From a virus, in IMG/VR virus record IMGVR_UViG_3300022839_000061, positions 1-30,926 of that record: a stretch of DNA of 30,926 bases. The stretch is one strand, 5' to 3'. Both the position numbers and the translations under genes were made by a program. The notes below the pieces were generated by a model, which saw only the letters and a program-made list of their open reading frames with translations, did not search any database and had not been told where the DNA came from. Of this stretch, positions 23,617 to 30,926 are shown one piece after another. Position 1 is the stretch's first letter. Every line of letters starts with the position of its first letter.

Positions 23617-24691
23617 TCCTAGAAATATTCAAGACATACAAATAGGCTTTTTTAAGTACTTAGCAGAAAATGGTTCAGCATTAACTGATATTGCACCTGG
23701 TAGTGTACTTCATTCTTTAACTCGTTCTTTCGCTGGTATTCATTATGAACAAGATTTAGTTCTCAATGAATTATCTAATAGTATGTTTTATTCAAACGCT
23801 ATTGGATCTGATTTAGATAGATTGGCTTCTAATTTTAATTTATTGAGGCGTAGCGGTGGAGTTTCAACAGGGTTTGTATTAACTCTTAGTAGTGATCCCA
23901 ATGTGTCAATTGAACCTAATACTATACTTACTGATACAACTACCAATCTTCAATTTATTGTTAACCTTTCTTTTTCTGTAAAAATTCTAAGTTTTATAGA
24001 AGCAAAAATACCTATTACTGCAGTTCAACAAGGATTACAATATAACTTAAAAGCTGGAAGTAAATTAATATCTCCTTCTTATCCAAATGTTAATTTCATT
24101 GTTGGTACACATAGAACAAACAATGGAGAAGTTTGTGGAAACATAGGTTTTGGTGCATCCCCAGAATCTGATGATTCTTTTAGATCAAGAATTATTGAAT
24201 TTATTTCTAATAGGCGTGGAACAACACAACAAGCTATTCGTGCTGCATTACTAGAGAATAATATTATTGAAGAAGTATTTTTTAAAAATACTATTCCTGG
24301 ATTATTAGAAATATATTTAGATTCACCAAACATTCTTACTCAGATAAATTTTCTTGAATTTTCTAATATTGTAAATTTAATAAAAGCTGCTGGAGTAACA
24401 TTTACCTTATTTCAGGCTATAAGACAAAATACAGATATACAAATATATATTTTACCTTTGCCACAAGTTGATAAAGATACATTGACTGAAAATATACTTA
24501 ATATAACAACTAGGTATTTATTTTCTCTTAGTGTAGGACAATTATTTTCCAGAGAAGCATTAATTAAACAAATAGTTTCTACTGGAAGCGTTGTACAAGC
24601 TCAAATTATTACACCGACTACAGATATTCAACCACCTAATAATGCTGTTGTAAGATCAAATAATATATGGATTACTTATGACGCATTATAA
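23609..24691 (+). CDS. Baseplate J/gp6-like wedge protein
   Basis: The 360-residue protein matches the gpJ/gp47/gp6 baseplate family. The N-terminus has TDIAPGSVLHSLTRSFAGIHYEQDLVLNEL and AIGSDLDRLASNFNLLRR, the family pattern 'pGs.l..l..a.a......' and 'ATGe.Ld.la...g..R'. The second half has PESDDSFRSRIIEFISNRRGTTQQAIRAALLE (about residues 184-215), matching 'es...R.Rl......g....ai..al'. J-like proteins form the dimeric ring of wedges around the hub. Length is at the usual family size, shorter than T4 gp6. It overlaps the gp25-like gene before it and the 835-aa gene after it by 8 and 14 bases, so the set is translationally coupled. Confidence 0.92.
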   Translation: MFNPRNIQDIQIGFFKYLAENGSALTDIAPGSVLHSLTRSFAGIHYEQDLVLNELSNSMFYSNAIGSDLDRLASNFNLLRRSGGVSTGFVLTLSSDPNVSIEPNTILTDTTTNLQFIVNLSFSVKILSFIEAKIPITAVQQGLQYNLKAGSKLISPSYPNVNFIVGTHRTNNGEVCGNIGFGASPESDDSFRSRIIEFISNRRGTTQQAIRAALLENNIIEEVFFKNTIPGLLEIYLDSPNILTQINFLEFSNIVNLIKAAGVTFTLFQAIRQNTDIQIYILPLPQVDKDTLTENILNITTRYLFSLSVGQLFSREALIKQIVSTGSVVQAQIITPTTDIQPPNNAVVRSNNIWITYDAL

Positions 24692-27185
24692 AGAAAACTT
24701 TTATTATTTCTTTTACACTCATTTAGCACAAGAGCCAACTTTTACAAAGTGGGTTGATTTAATTCAGGAAAGTGTAACAAATTATCCTGCTAATTATGGT
24801 GCTAATAATTTAATGATTCGCATAAGTGATTCTATTAAAGGTGATTACACTAACTCATCTCAAAAAAACTATTCTAGAAATCTTCAATTAGGAAACAATC
24901 CGTCTTTAATAGCCGGGCAAGGAGAATTAAAGGTATCAGTAGACGAAGGTGAAACTGGATTAGATGCATCTTATAGAATAACAGTTGATAAAAGTCTTAC
25001 GGTTGATTCTACATTGCAACCTATTAAAAACTTTTCATTGCTTTGGAAAACTCCTATTTATGAATCAGCATTAATAAAAACTGCTGATTATGTTTGGATC
25101 GAACCAAATCTTAGTTTTAATTATCCTTATGCTATTGGTGCTGAAGGAGCAGAAATTCGTCCTGCTTGGTTTGATACTATTGATAATCCTCATTATACTA
25201 TTAGTGATTCTCTTCAACCCGTTTGGACAAGTATAACTGCTGATTCTAGCTTAAAAGTTTCTCAAACATTTCTTATTGATGCTTATGCAAGAACTGTATT
25301 ATTTACTACTGATACAACATCATACTATAATCTTTTAGACATAGACATAACCGAATTTGAACCTTTGGATTCGGAAATACCAAAAGAAGTTTTAATAATT
25401 GAAAACTTTCCTAAAATTGTTAACGCTTTATTTATAAAATACTCGGAAGAAAACCTTACAAAATCTCATACATATAAACTAAATAATAGAGGATACATTC
25501 CATCGTCTATTATTGGCTCAGACATGAAAATGTCTTCTTTAACTGAAATTGCTTTTGGAATATTAAGTTTAATTTCTTTTCAAGAAGATAATTTACTATA
25601 TTTGTTATTGTCTGAGATAACGTATATCTGGGCTAATAATTTAAAAAATGTTGATCCATTAACTTTAAAATTAACTACAGATGATACGGTTATTGCTGGT
25701 TTTCCAACAATATTATACAAAGTAATTTCTAATGATGAAAGCGCTTGTTTTTATGAAAAAAACAGAGATATATTAGAAAATTCTTGGTTAGGTTTTGCTT
25801 TAGTAGAAGCAACTAAATATTTTAGAGATAGACCAAATCATAAATTAATAGAGTTACCGCCTTATTTTGGTGACGTATTAAAGCAGTTGGGTCAATTAGT
25901 TAGCATAAGTGTTGAAGAATCCACAGGATTGTCCATAACTAATTACGATGATTTTGGGTACAGTTCACAAACATTTAGTTATGAAACTAGTTGTATTAGC
26001 TCTTTATTTTTAACTTCTTTATTATCCATACAATACGACGAATTTGTTCATTTTAAAGCAGCAAAAGAGTATTTGGCTATAAATGATTTAGTTGATTTTG
26101 AATTTAATGATAGTTATAATTTATTAGGAAATAAAGAAAAAGCAAACACATATATTGCTTATATTTATTGGTTATACCATTTTAAAAAGTATGACACTTT
26201 AAATCAAGCTATAACAACTATATCAAGTTTTAAAAACTTAATTGCGTTCACTGATAGACAAGATAGTTTATGTTCGTATATGTTTACTTTATTAAAAGAG
26301 AAAAACTTAACTGCGTTAAATATTTCAAACTGGTTATATACTTCTTTGTTTAATAATGTTGCTGAAAATATATACGGTAAAATTGATTCTGAAAATTTAC
26401 CAAGTTTTATAATTTCTTCTTCGTGTAATTTAACAAAAAATAATTATATATTTTCTCAAAATAGTTTTTATCTTAACGCTGACGAAGCAGAAGCCGATAC
26501 TACTTACAATAAACAAACAGCTCAGAGATTACAACCAAATGGATATCATTGGCAATCTATCGAAGCTTTAGAAAACGGAGAATTAGGTAAACTAATAAAC
26601 TCTTATTCAAGTTTAACTTTTTCTAATTCTTTGTTGATGCATGAATTATTTAATAGTATAAGTATATTAACTAGTCAAGGAAAAATTCTAGATGCTTGGT
26701 GTAAATCTTTTTCTGTTAAAAGACATTATCTTCAATCTGACTTTTTTACTAAAACAAATTTATTAACTAGGATTAATTTAAATTTATCTGCTAAAAGTGG
26801 TTTAATAGATTTAATAGAAAATTGTTATAAATTAAATAGATATAAAATTGTTGAACCAAAATTAATCAATCAAATATTTATAAAAGATTTAAGTACTCAA
26901 GTTTTTACAGAATATAATTTCAATTCTTGGTCTGAATTTATTAATGCATTTAAACTTAATCCATCAAATTTTAATACATTATATGTTTTTGATTGGCAAC
27001 ATCAATTAAAGGAATTACCTCTTAATTTATTGTTAGGATTTTTTATTATAGAAACTCCTGATTATATTCAAGGACTTATTGACGATTTATTATTATGCGT
27101 AGCTGCTGGTATTAATGCAACAATACACTATAAGATGTATCAGCAAATTAATGTTAAATCTAAAACTTATATAAAAATTAAATGA
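24678..27185 (+). CDS. Large baseplate wedge protein (gp7 position), gpI-like C-terminus
   Basis: The 835-residue product follows the J-like protein, where T4 has gp7 and P2-type phages have gpI. Residues about 668-760 resemble the gpI/YmfQ family: ILDAWCKSFSVKRHYLQSD, then LLTRINLNLSAKSGLIDLIE, matching 'lD.wg..fg..R...esd..yr.Ri......gt...l'. The C-terminus ends AAGINATIHYKM, like the gpI closing 'paG..v.y'. Residues about 280-620 are densely helical with repeated paired helices that recall an (alpha/alpha) toroid or six-hairpin arrangement, but no catalytic residues are evident. The N-terminal quarter is β-rich. It overlaps J by 14 bases and the gp8-like gene by 4 (ATGA). Function in wedge assembly is likely; the helical insert is unexplained. 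Confidence 0.65.
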   Translation: MTHYKENFYYFFYTHLAQEPTFTKWVDLIQESVTNYPANYGANNLMIRISDSIKGDYTNSSQKNYSRNLQLGNNPSLIAGQGELKVSVDEGETGLDASYRITVDKSLTVDSTLQPIKNFSLLWKTPIYESALIKTADYVWIEPNLSFNYPYAIGAEGAEIRPAWFDTIDNPHYTISDSLQPVWTSITADSSLKVSQTFLIDAYARTVLFTTDTTSYYNLLDIDITEFEPLDSEIPKEVLIIENFPKIVNALFIKYSEENLTKSHTYKLNNRGYIPSSIIGSDMKMSSLTEIAFGILSLISFQEDNLLYLLLSEITYIWANNLKNVDPLTLKLTTDDTVIAGFPTILYKVISNDESACFYEKNRDILENSWLGFALVEATKYFRDRPNHKLIELPPYFGDVLKQLGQLVSISVEESTGLSITNYDDFGYSSQTFSYETSCISSLFLTSLLSIQYDEFVHFKAAKEYLAINDLVDFEFNDSYNLLGNKEKANTYIAYIYWLYHFKKYDTLNQAITTISSFKNLIAFTDRQDSLCSYMFTLLKEKNLTALNISNWLYTSLFNNVAENIYGKIDSENLPSFIISSSCNLTKNNYIFSQNSFYLNADEAEADTTYNKQTAQRLQPNGYHWQSIEALENGELGKLINSYSSLTFSNSLLMHELFNSISILTSQGKILDAWCKSFSVKRHYLQSDFFTKTNLLTRINLNLSAKSGLIDLIENCYKLNRYKIVEPKLINQIFIKDLSTQVFTEYNFNSWSEFINAFKLNPSNFNTLYVFDWQHQLKELPLNLLLGFFIIETPDYIQGLIDDLLLCVAAGINATIHYKMYQQINVKSKTYIKIK

Positions 27186-27706
27186 GAAGTACAGAAACAA
27201 ATCTTAGTAAAGTAAAGAGAGCTTTAAATTATTATGTAACTACAAATAATTTATTTTGGATTGCTGTTGGAAAAACACAGCCTTGGATTAATGAAGATTT
27301 ACCTCCATTACCATCACCTTCTTTAACCCTTTTACCTGAATGTTATGGATTTATTTATGTCCATAAAACAACCTTGTGTTCTAGGGATATTACTGGTGAA
27401 ATTATTGTTGATAACGCTATATATAAAAGTGTTACTTCTAATGATTTATCTATTTTAGTTAATGCTAAATCAACCTATTTATATTTAGAAGCAACATTAC
27501 CACAAGCTAGTTTACCTGCATCTTACAGAGCTTTAGGTTTGTGTAATAATTTAACGTTTACTAACCAACCAACACCTTTAGTTGAGGGAACTTATGTTGG
27601 GTTTAATAATGTTTTGAGTTATCAATTAGAATGGGTTTCCACTTTTGAAAAGATTGAACCTAATCCTTTGATTAATCATACTATACAATTAATAAGGAGT
27701 TTTTAA
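27182..27706 (+). CDS. Baseplate wedge protein, T4 gp8-like
   Basis: The N-terminus LFWIAVGKTQPWINEDLPPLPSPS (residues 24-47) carries the gp8-type signature 'ff..iG...pW..d..PP.p'. The 174-residue product is about half the length of T4 gp8 (334 aa), so it may represent one domain or a shortened relative. The body is β-rich with GFIYVHKTTLC and YLYLEATLPQASLP, and the end is NHTIQLIRSF. gp8 in T4 is an intermediate wedge protein joining gp7 and gp10. Its place after the gp7/gpI-position gene fits. The start overlaps the preceding stop (ATGA) and the stop overlaps the next start (TAATG). Confidence 0.65.
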   Translation: MRSTETNLSKVKRALNYYVTTNNLFWIAVGKTQPWINEDLPPLPSPSLTLLPECYGFIYVHKTTLCSRDITGEIIVDNAIYKSVTSNDLSILVNAKSTYLYLEATLPQASLPASYRALGLCNNLTFTNQPTPLVEGTYVGFNNVLSYQLEWVSTFEKIEPNPLINHTIQLIRSF

Positions 27707-28896
27707 TGGTAGATAATCTTTTATCTATTGATCCTATTAACTTCACAACAAATGTTAACTTCTTGCAGTCAGTTCGTTCATTTGATAATTTATTATCTAC
27801 TAGTAGTCCTACTAAAACTGTAGATATAAAGAATTCTGAACAAGCACAATCTTTTTTTGAATCTAGTCAAACAATTGATATTAATGCAAGTGTTAATGTT
27901 AAATCAGATAATATTTTTAATGTTCCAGCTTTAGATCCTGCAGATATTATTGCATCTGCAACAGAGTTTAGTATTAGTTATATTGATGGAAGTCCTAAAA
28001 CTTTTAAATTTTCATTATTGCCAGCAGTAGAAGTTAGAGGAAGTACATCTACAGCACAAGTACCAGAAATTAAACCTGGTATTTTAATGCGAACTAGTAT
28101 GAATCAAAAAAGATTTTCTATACCAGGTGGTCCACCTGTATTTCAAACATTAGGCGTTGAACAAACTATACTTCAAATGGTTGGTATGTTTATAGGAAAT
28201 GAAGGTATAAACAACACCGAGGGTGTAAACAGTGCAAGCGCATTGTATAACATTAATGCAGCATTAACAGCTAATAAAACTGCCTCGTTTTTTGATAGAG
28301 AAATAGTTCAAAGAGGAAGCCCTGTTAAAATATTAATTGCTTCTATTCCTTTAAAAGATGATTCCAATCCTAATGAACAATCTCTAGTGCTTAGTTATAA
28401 TGCTTTAATACAATCTGTAAGATATTTCTATACTAGAGTTGACAGAGTGTATTATGCTGTAGACGCATTATTGTTAGATTATAAACAATATGGAGTTCAA
28501 GTAGAGAAGCCCAACTTAAACATTGTTTCTAACGTAGGAAAAGCTAGTAATACTAATATACCAGTTGTTGGAGCAGACGGTAAGCCTGTTTTAGATATTA
28601 ATGGAAAGCCCTTAACACTTGATGAAAAAGGGGCTGTAGTGGATTCTTCAAAACTTTCTGAAGAACCTAAACTTATTGGATTAGATAAAAACGGAAATGC
28701 TGTTTTAGATAAAGACGGTAAACCAGTAATTGGACAAGACGGTAAACCTTTAGTTCAGGTATTGACTATAGTAGATCATAAACATAATGCTACATGTGGT
28801 CATAAACGCACAACAGATGGACAGTTAGTTCCAACTACTTATACAAAACCACCAACTACGGTAACACCTTCTGCAACCCCTAAAGGAGGTCGTTAA
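27706..28896 (+). CDS. Unknown baseplate-operon protein with DGKP repeats and HKH/CGH motif
   Basis: A strong SD (AAGGAG at 27694-27699, 6 bases from the ATG) precedes this gene. Residues about 1-270 contain a β-rich domain (FSISYIDGSPKTFKFSLLPAVEV) and a region with RGSPVKILIASIPLK. From about residue 289, short repeats built on D-x-x-G-K-P-V/L occur (GADGKPVLD, INGKPLT, DKDGKPV, GQDGKPL), which look like β-turn or β-roll units. H358-K-H360 followed by C364-G-H366 suggests a metal site. The tail is Thr/Pro-rich. I know no family name. The position suggests an outer wedge or fibre-linking protein. The stop overlaps the next start (TAATG). Confidence 0.6.
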   Translation: MVDNLLSIDPINFTTNVNFLQSVRSFDNLLSTSSPTKTVDIKNSEQAQSFFESSQTIDINASVNVKSDNIFNVPALDPADIIASATEFSISYIDGSPKTFKFSLLPAVEVRGSTSTAQVPEIKPGILMRTSMNQKRFSIPGGPPVFQTLGVEQTILQMVGMFIGNEGINNTEGVNSASALYNINAALTANKTASFFDREIVQRGSPVKILIASIPLKDDSNPNEQSLVLSYNALIQSVRYFYTRVDRVYYAVDALLLDYKQYGVQVEKPNLNIVSNVGKASNTNIPVVGADGKPVLDINGKPLTLDEKGAVVDSSKLSEEPKLIGLDKNGNAVLDKDGKPVIGQDGKPLVQVLTIVDHKHNATCGHKRTTDGQLVPTTYTKPPTTVTPSATPKGGR

Positions 28897-30089
28897 TGAC
28901 TATTAAAAGTGTATTAGAACAATTTAGTGTTGCGTTTGGAACTTGGAATGAAATACAAACTAATGTTAAAGAAGGAAGATTGGCTTACATAGCACAATTT
29001 CCTGGTTCAGTCATTATATTGAAACCTTGGTCTTCAGAAGTTAGTTTGACTAATTTTGGATATTTAGCAAATACTAAATACAAAATATTTGATGAACAAA
29101 ATAAATTTTTATATTCTGGTGTAGCTTTACAAGATAGTTCTGACGAAAATAATTATATTTTTGGTAGTTATTTAATTGACAAAGAACATATAACTAAAGA
29201 ACATGGTGGCTTATTACATCTATCTTTTAACACTGTTAATGGTAAAAAAACAATATTAATATGGTGTTGCACTAAGTTAAACAATTCTCAAATAGAAAGT
29301 CAAATTAGTGCATGGGAACAGCAATATTCGGATACTAATAATAAACAAACTATGGATGAAATATTTCTTAATTGTAAATATCTTCCATCTAATAGTAAAA
29401 TCCGCTTATATTTTCTCCCTGGTTCCTGGAATGAAGTTTTGTCAGAAGAAAATCTTATTCAAAGAGCAATATCTATTACAGAATATCACGGAAATTCTTA
29501 TATATCTTTATATCCTAATAAATCAGGATGGTATCTTTTTAAATATATTTTAGAAGGAGAAGAAGAAGTTTCTTTTAATCTTGACATAGAAAATATTTTA
29601 GGACCTGGTTTTCAACGAATTCGTAAACGAAATTCGTTTTATTTTATTGGCTTAGAAAATGCTTCGATATCTTCTACTGCTTTTTCTGCACAACTATCTC
29701 AACTAGATAAACGTTATGTTTGGTTGGATAACTCAGGAAAAATGCGTATTGATGCAAATTTATTCTTTTCAGAGTTGGCTGTGCACGAAGGTACTTCAAC
29801 TATAGAAGCTAATTATAATACTATTCAAGTTGTTTCATTAAATGAACAAATAAATAGAACTATAATAGAGAACATTAATGCTCGTGTAAAAACTTTGTAT
29901 ACTATACTACCAGAGTTAACGGATATTATGGAGACAAGTATATTTAAAACAGGAATGTTTGGTATACATGATCCAATAGAAAGTGCTATATTTTATGATT
30001 ATTATTCTTCTGATGATGGTACTTTAGCTGGTGCTTTCTCAAACGGCTCTACAATTGTTTTTTCTGACCCTTCTTTGTTACACATATGA
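28896..30089 (+). CDS. Unknown 397-aa baseplate/fibre-linked protein
   Basis: This gene has the strongest SD in the window (AAAGGAGGT at 28882-28890, 5 bases before the ATG). The protein shows β-sandwich-like segments (RLAYIAQFPGSVIILKPW, LLHLSFNTVNGKKTILIWC, SYISLYPNKSGWYLFKYIL), a middle with KRYVWLDNSGKMRID, and a helical stretch near residue 330 (INARVKTLYTILPELTDIMETS). There is no recognised motif. Location after the gp8-like gene and before short fibre-type genes suggests an outer baseplate or fibre-attachment protein. It overlaps the next gene by 4 bases (ATGA). Confidence 0.55.
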   Translation: MTIKSVLEQFSVAFGTWNEIQTNVKEGRLAYIAQFPGSVIILKPWSSEVSLTNFGYLANTKYKIFDEQNKFLYSGVALQDSSDENNYIFGSYLIDKEHITKEHGGLLHLSFNTVNGKKTILIWCCTKLNNSQIESQISAWEQQYSDTNNKQTMDEIFLNCKYLPSNSKIRLYFLPGSWNEVLSEENLIQRAISITEYHGNSYISLYPNKSGWYLFKYILEGEEEVSFNLDIENILGPGFQRIRKRNSFYFIGLENASISSTAFSAQLSQLDKRYVWLDNSGKMRIDANLFFSELAVHEGTSTIEANYNTIQVVSLNEQINRTIIENINARVKTLYTILPELTDIMETSIFKTGMFGIHDPIESAIFYDYYSSDDGTLAGAFSNGSTIVFSDPSLLHI

Positions 30090-30478
30090 AATCTATTTAT
30101 TTACGAAACGGCTTTCAAAATCATGTTTTCGGATTAACCACTCTGGCAAAACCAGATAAATACTGGTTAAACGTATATTCTTCAGATCCTGGTTTAAATC
30201 CTACTTGGCTATTACCTGCTGCTATATTTTCGCCAAGAGAAATTACAGATTTTTCAATTGCAGATAATATTGTTCGTATTGCAGAAGAAATACAATTAGG
30301 TCCAGTTCCAACTGGACAAACATCTCAAATTAGCTTTTTTGTATTGTTTGGTCAGTTTGGTATTGCTACACCATCTTATTCGCCTTTATTTACAGGACAA
30401 TTTCGTGCTACACGAACTGTTCCTGAAGGTGATTTTCTTTTGTTTACTTCAAATAGTATTGTATTTACAGAGGTTTAA
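30086..30478 (+). CDS. Small tail-fibre-region protein (130 aa)
   Basis: The protein is β-rich, with a YWLNVYSSDPGLNPTWLLPAAIFSPREI segment (residues about 26-54). This recalls a widespread family of small phage tail proteins whose members read 'yv.L.t.dPg......'. The C-terminal half has FFVLFGQFG and GDFLLFTSNSIVF, strands of a compact β-barrel. Members of that general type occur next to fibre genes. The ATG overlaps the preceding stop (ATGA). There is no SD. The next gene starts after 2 bases. The family link is a judgement by eye. Confidence 0.5.
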   Translation: MKSIYLRNGFQNHVFGLTTLAKPDKYWLNVYSSDPGLNPTWLLPAAIFSPREITDFSIADNIVRIAEEIQLGPVPTGQTSQISFFVLFGQFGIATPSYSPLFTGQFRATRTVPEGDFLLFTSNSIVFTEV

Positions 30479-30480
30479 TA

Positions 30481-30926
30481 ATGACACTTACGCCACAAGC
30501 TATATTGGGAGATCCAATTACAGGAATTGGTGCTGAACCATTTCGAAGTAGTCTGGCAAAATATAACGCACATATTCATGCTTTAGTGAATCCGTTTAAT
30601 TTTCTTCAATCTGGTATTAAACTTGGAGATTCTCTTACAGCAGAAAATTTATGTGGAATCACAGTATTACCAAGCAATACGGTAGTTACTATTATTACTC
30701 CTACTTCGATTACTTTAAACAACAACGCTACTCGCACTGACAACTGTAGATTAGCTATTAATGTTAATCAATTATTTTTAGATAATGTTTCATCAACTAT
30801 CGGTTCTCCTGTTTTAACTATTACTAATCAAAACTCTGCTGGATTTATTAGTTCTAATAGTTTTAAAAATCTGAGTACTTTTGTACTTTCTGGTTTTTTA
30901 CAAACAGTAGAAACTGGGTTTAAACC
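30481..30926 (+). CDS. N-terminal part of a probable tail fibre protein (runs off window)
   Basis: From ATG at 30481 an open frame continues to the window edge (148 complete codons, 3' end missing). It begins MTLTPQAILGDPITGIG, followed by EPFRSSLAKYNAHIHALVNPFN. Further on it is rich in Thr, Ser, Asn, Ile and Leu with β-helix-like spacing (TVVTIITPTSITLNNNATRT, then LFLDNVSSTIGSPVLTI). Composition and place after the baseplate genes suggest a fibre, or a baseplate-bound adhesin, with the receptor-binding part beyond the edge. AGAGGT lies about 8 bases before the ATG. Confidence 0.6.
   Translation, partial: MTLTPQAILGDPITGIGAEPFRSSLAKYNAHIHALVNPFNFLQSGIKLGDSLTAENLCGITVLPSNTVVTIITPTSITLNNNATRTDNCRLAINVNQLFLDNVSSTIGSPVLTITNQNSAGFISSNSFKNLSTFVLSGFLQTVETGFK

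Noticed and set aside
1-30926. CRISPR array or insertion sequence
   Set aside because: No regularly spaced repeats and no transposase motifs or terminal inverted repeats were seen; the only tandem repeats are in-frame within the protease gene.

Overview
The window is part of the late structural region of a large, AT-rich contractile-tailed (myovirus) bacteriophage. The evidence is a run of recognisable virion genes on the + strand: portal, Mu-I-like prohead protease with a scaffold-like tail, major capsid protein, a probable neck/terminator region, tail sheath, tail tube, gp27/gpD-like hub, OB-fold spike-type protein, gp25-like wedge, gpJ/gp6-like wedge, a gp7/gpI-position wedge, a gp8-like wedge and the start of a probable fibre module. 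No bacterial chromosomal genes, rRNA, tRNA or CRISPR are visible. The host cannot be fixed. Many leading genes lack a Shine-Dalgarno sequence, while several tightly packed baseplate genes have good ones. That mixture is compatible with a cyanobacterial host, but no host marker gene is present.

Layout. Positions 1-9035 hold the end of an unknown gene, the portal, a minus-strand SWIM zinc-finger gene, the protease/scaffold gene, the capsid protein, two small structural candidates and two neck-type proteins. Positions 9123-14633 hold sheath, tube and hub, separated by hairpins and a terminator. Positions 14634-17601 form an accessory island of four small genes: a GIY-YIG/T5orf172 nuclease-like protein, a ribbon-helix-helix protein with a long acidic tail, a PD-(D/E)XK nuclease-like protein, and an unknown minus-strand gene. 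Most of these have their own promoter-like element and terminator. Positions 17602-30926 return to a nearly gapless baseplate operon leading into tail-fibre genes.

How the genes work together. The portal, protease/scaffold and capsid genes build the head. The 547-aa and 269-aa proteins sit where head-tail connection and tail termination proteins are usually encoded. Sheath and tube form the contractile tail. The hub, spike, gp25-like, J-like, gp8-like and neighbouring proteins build the baseplate. The tape measure and its chaperones are not in this window. The accessory island and the SWIM gene look like cargo (moron-type genes) rather than virion parts.

The most interesting features are: the nuclease/RHH island with a putative self-operator; a recurring TAnnnT-like hexamer ending 26-28 nt before SD-less start codons; long perfect hairpins ending 24-28 nt before several start codons; and a sharp split in arginine codon use between the abundant virion proteins (CGN) and the rest (AGA). 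Functional names rest on motif recognition by eye, not on database searches.
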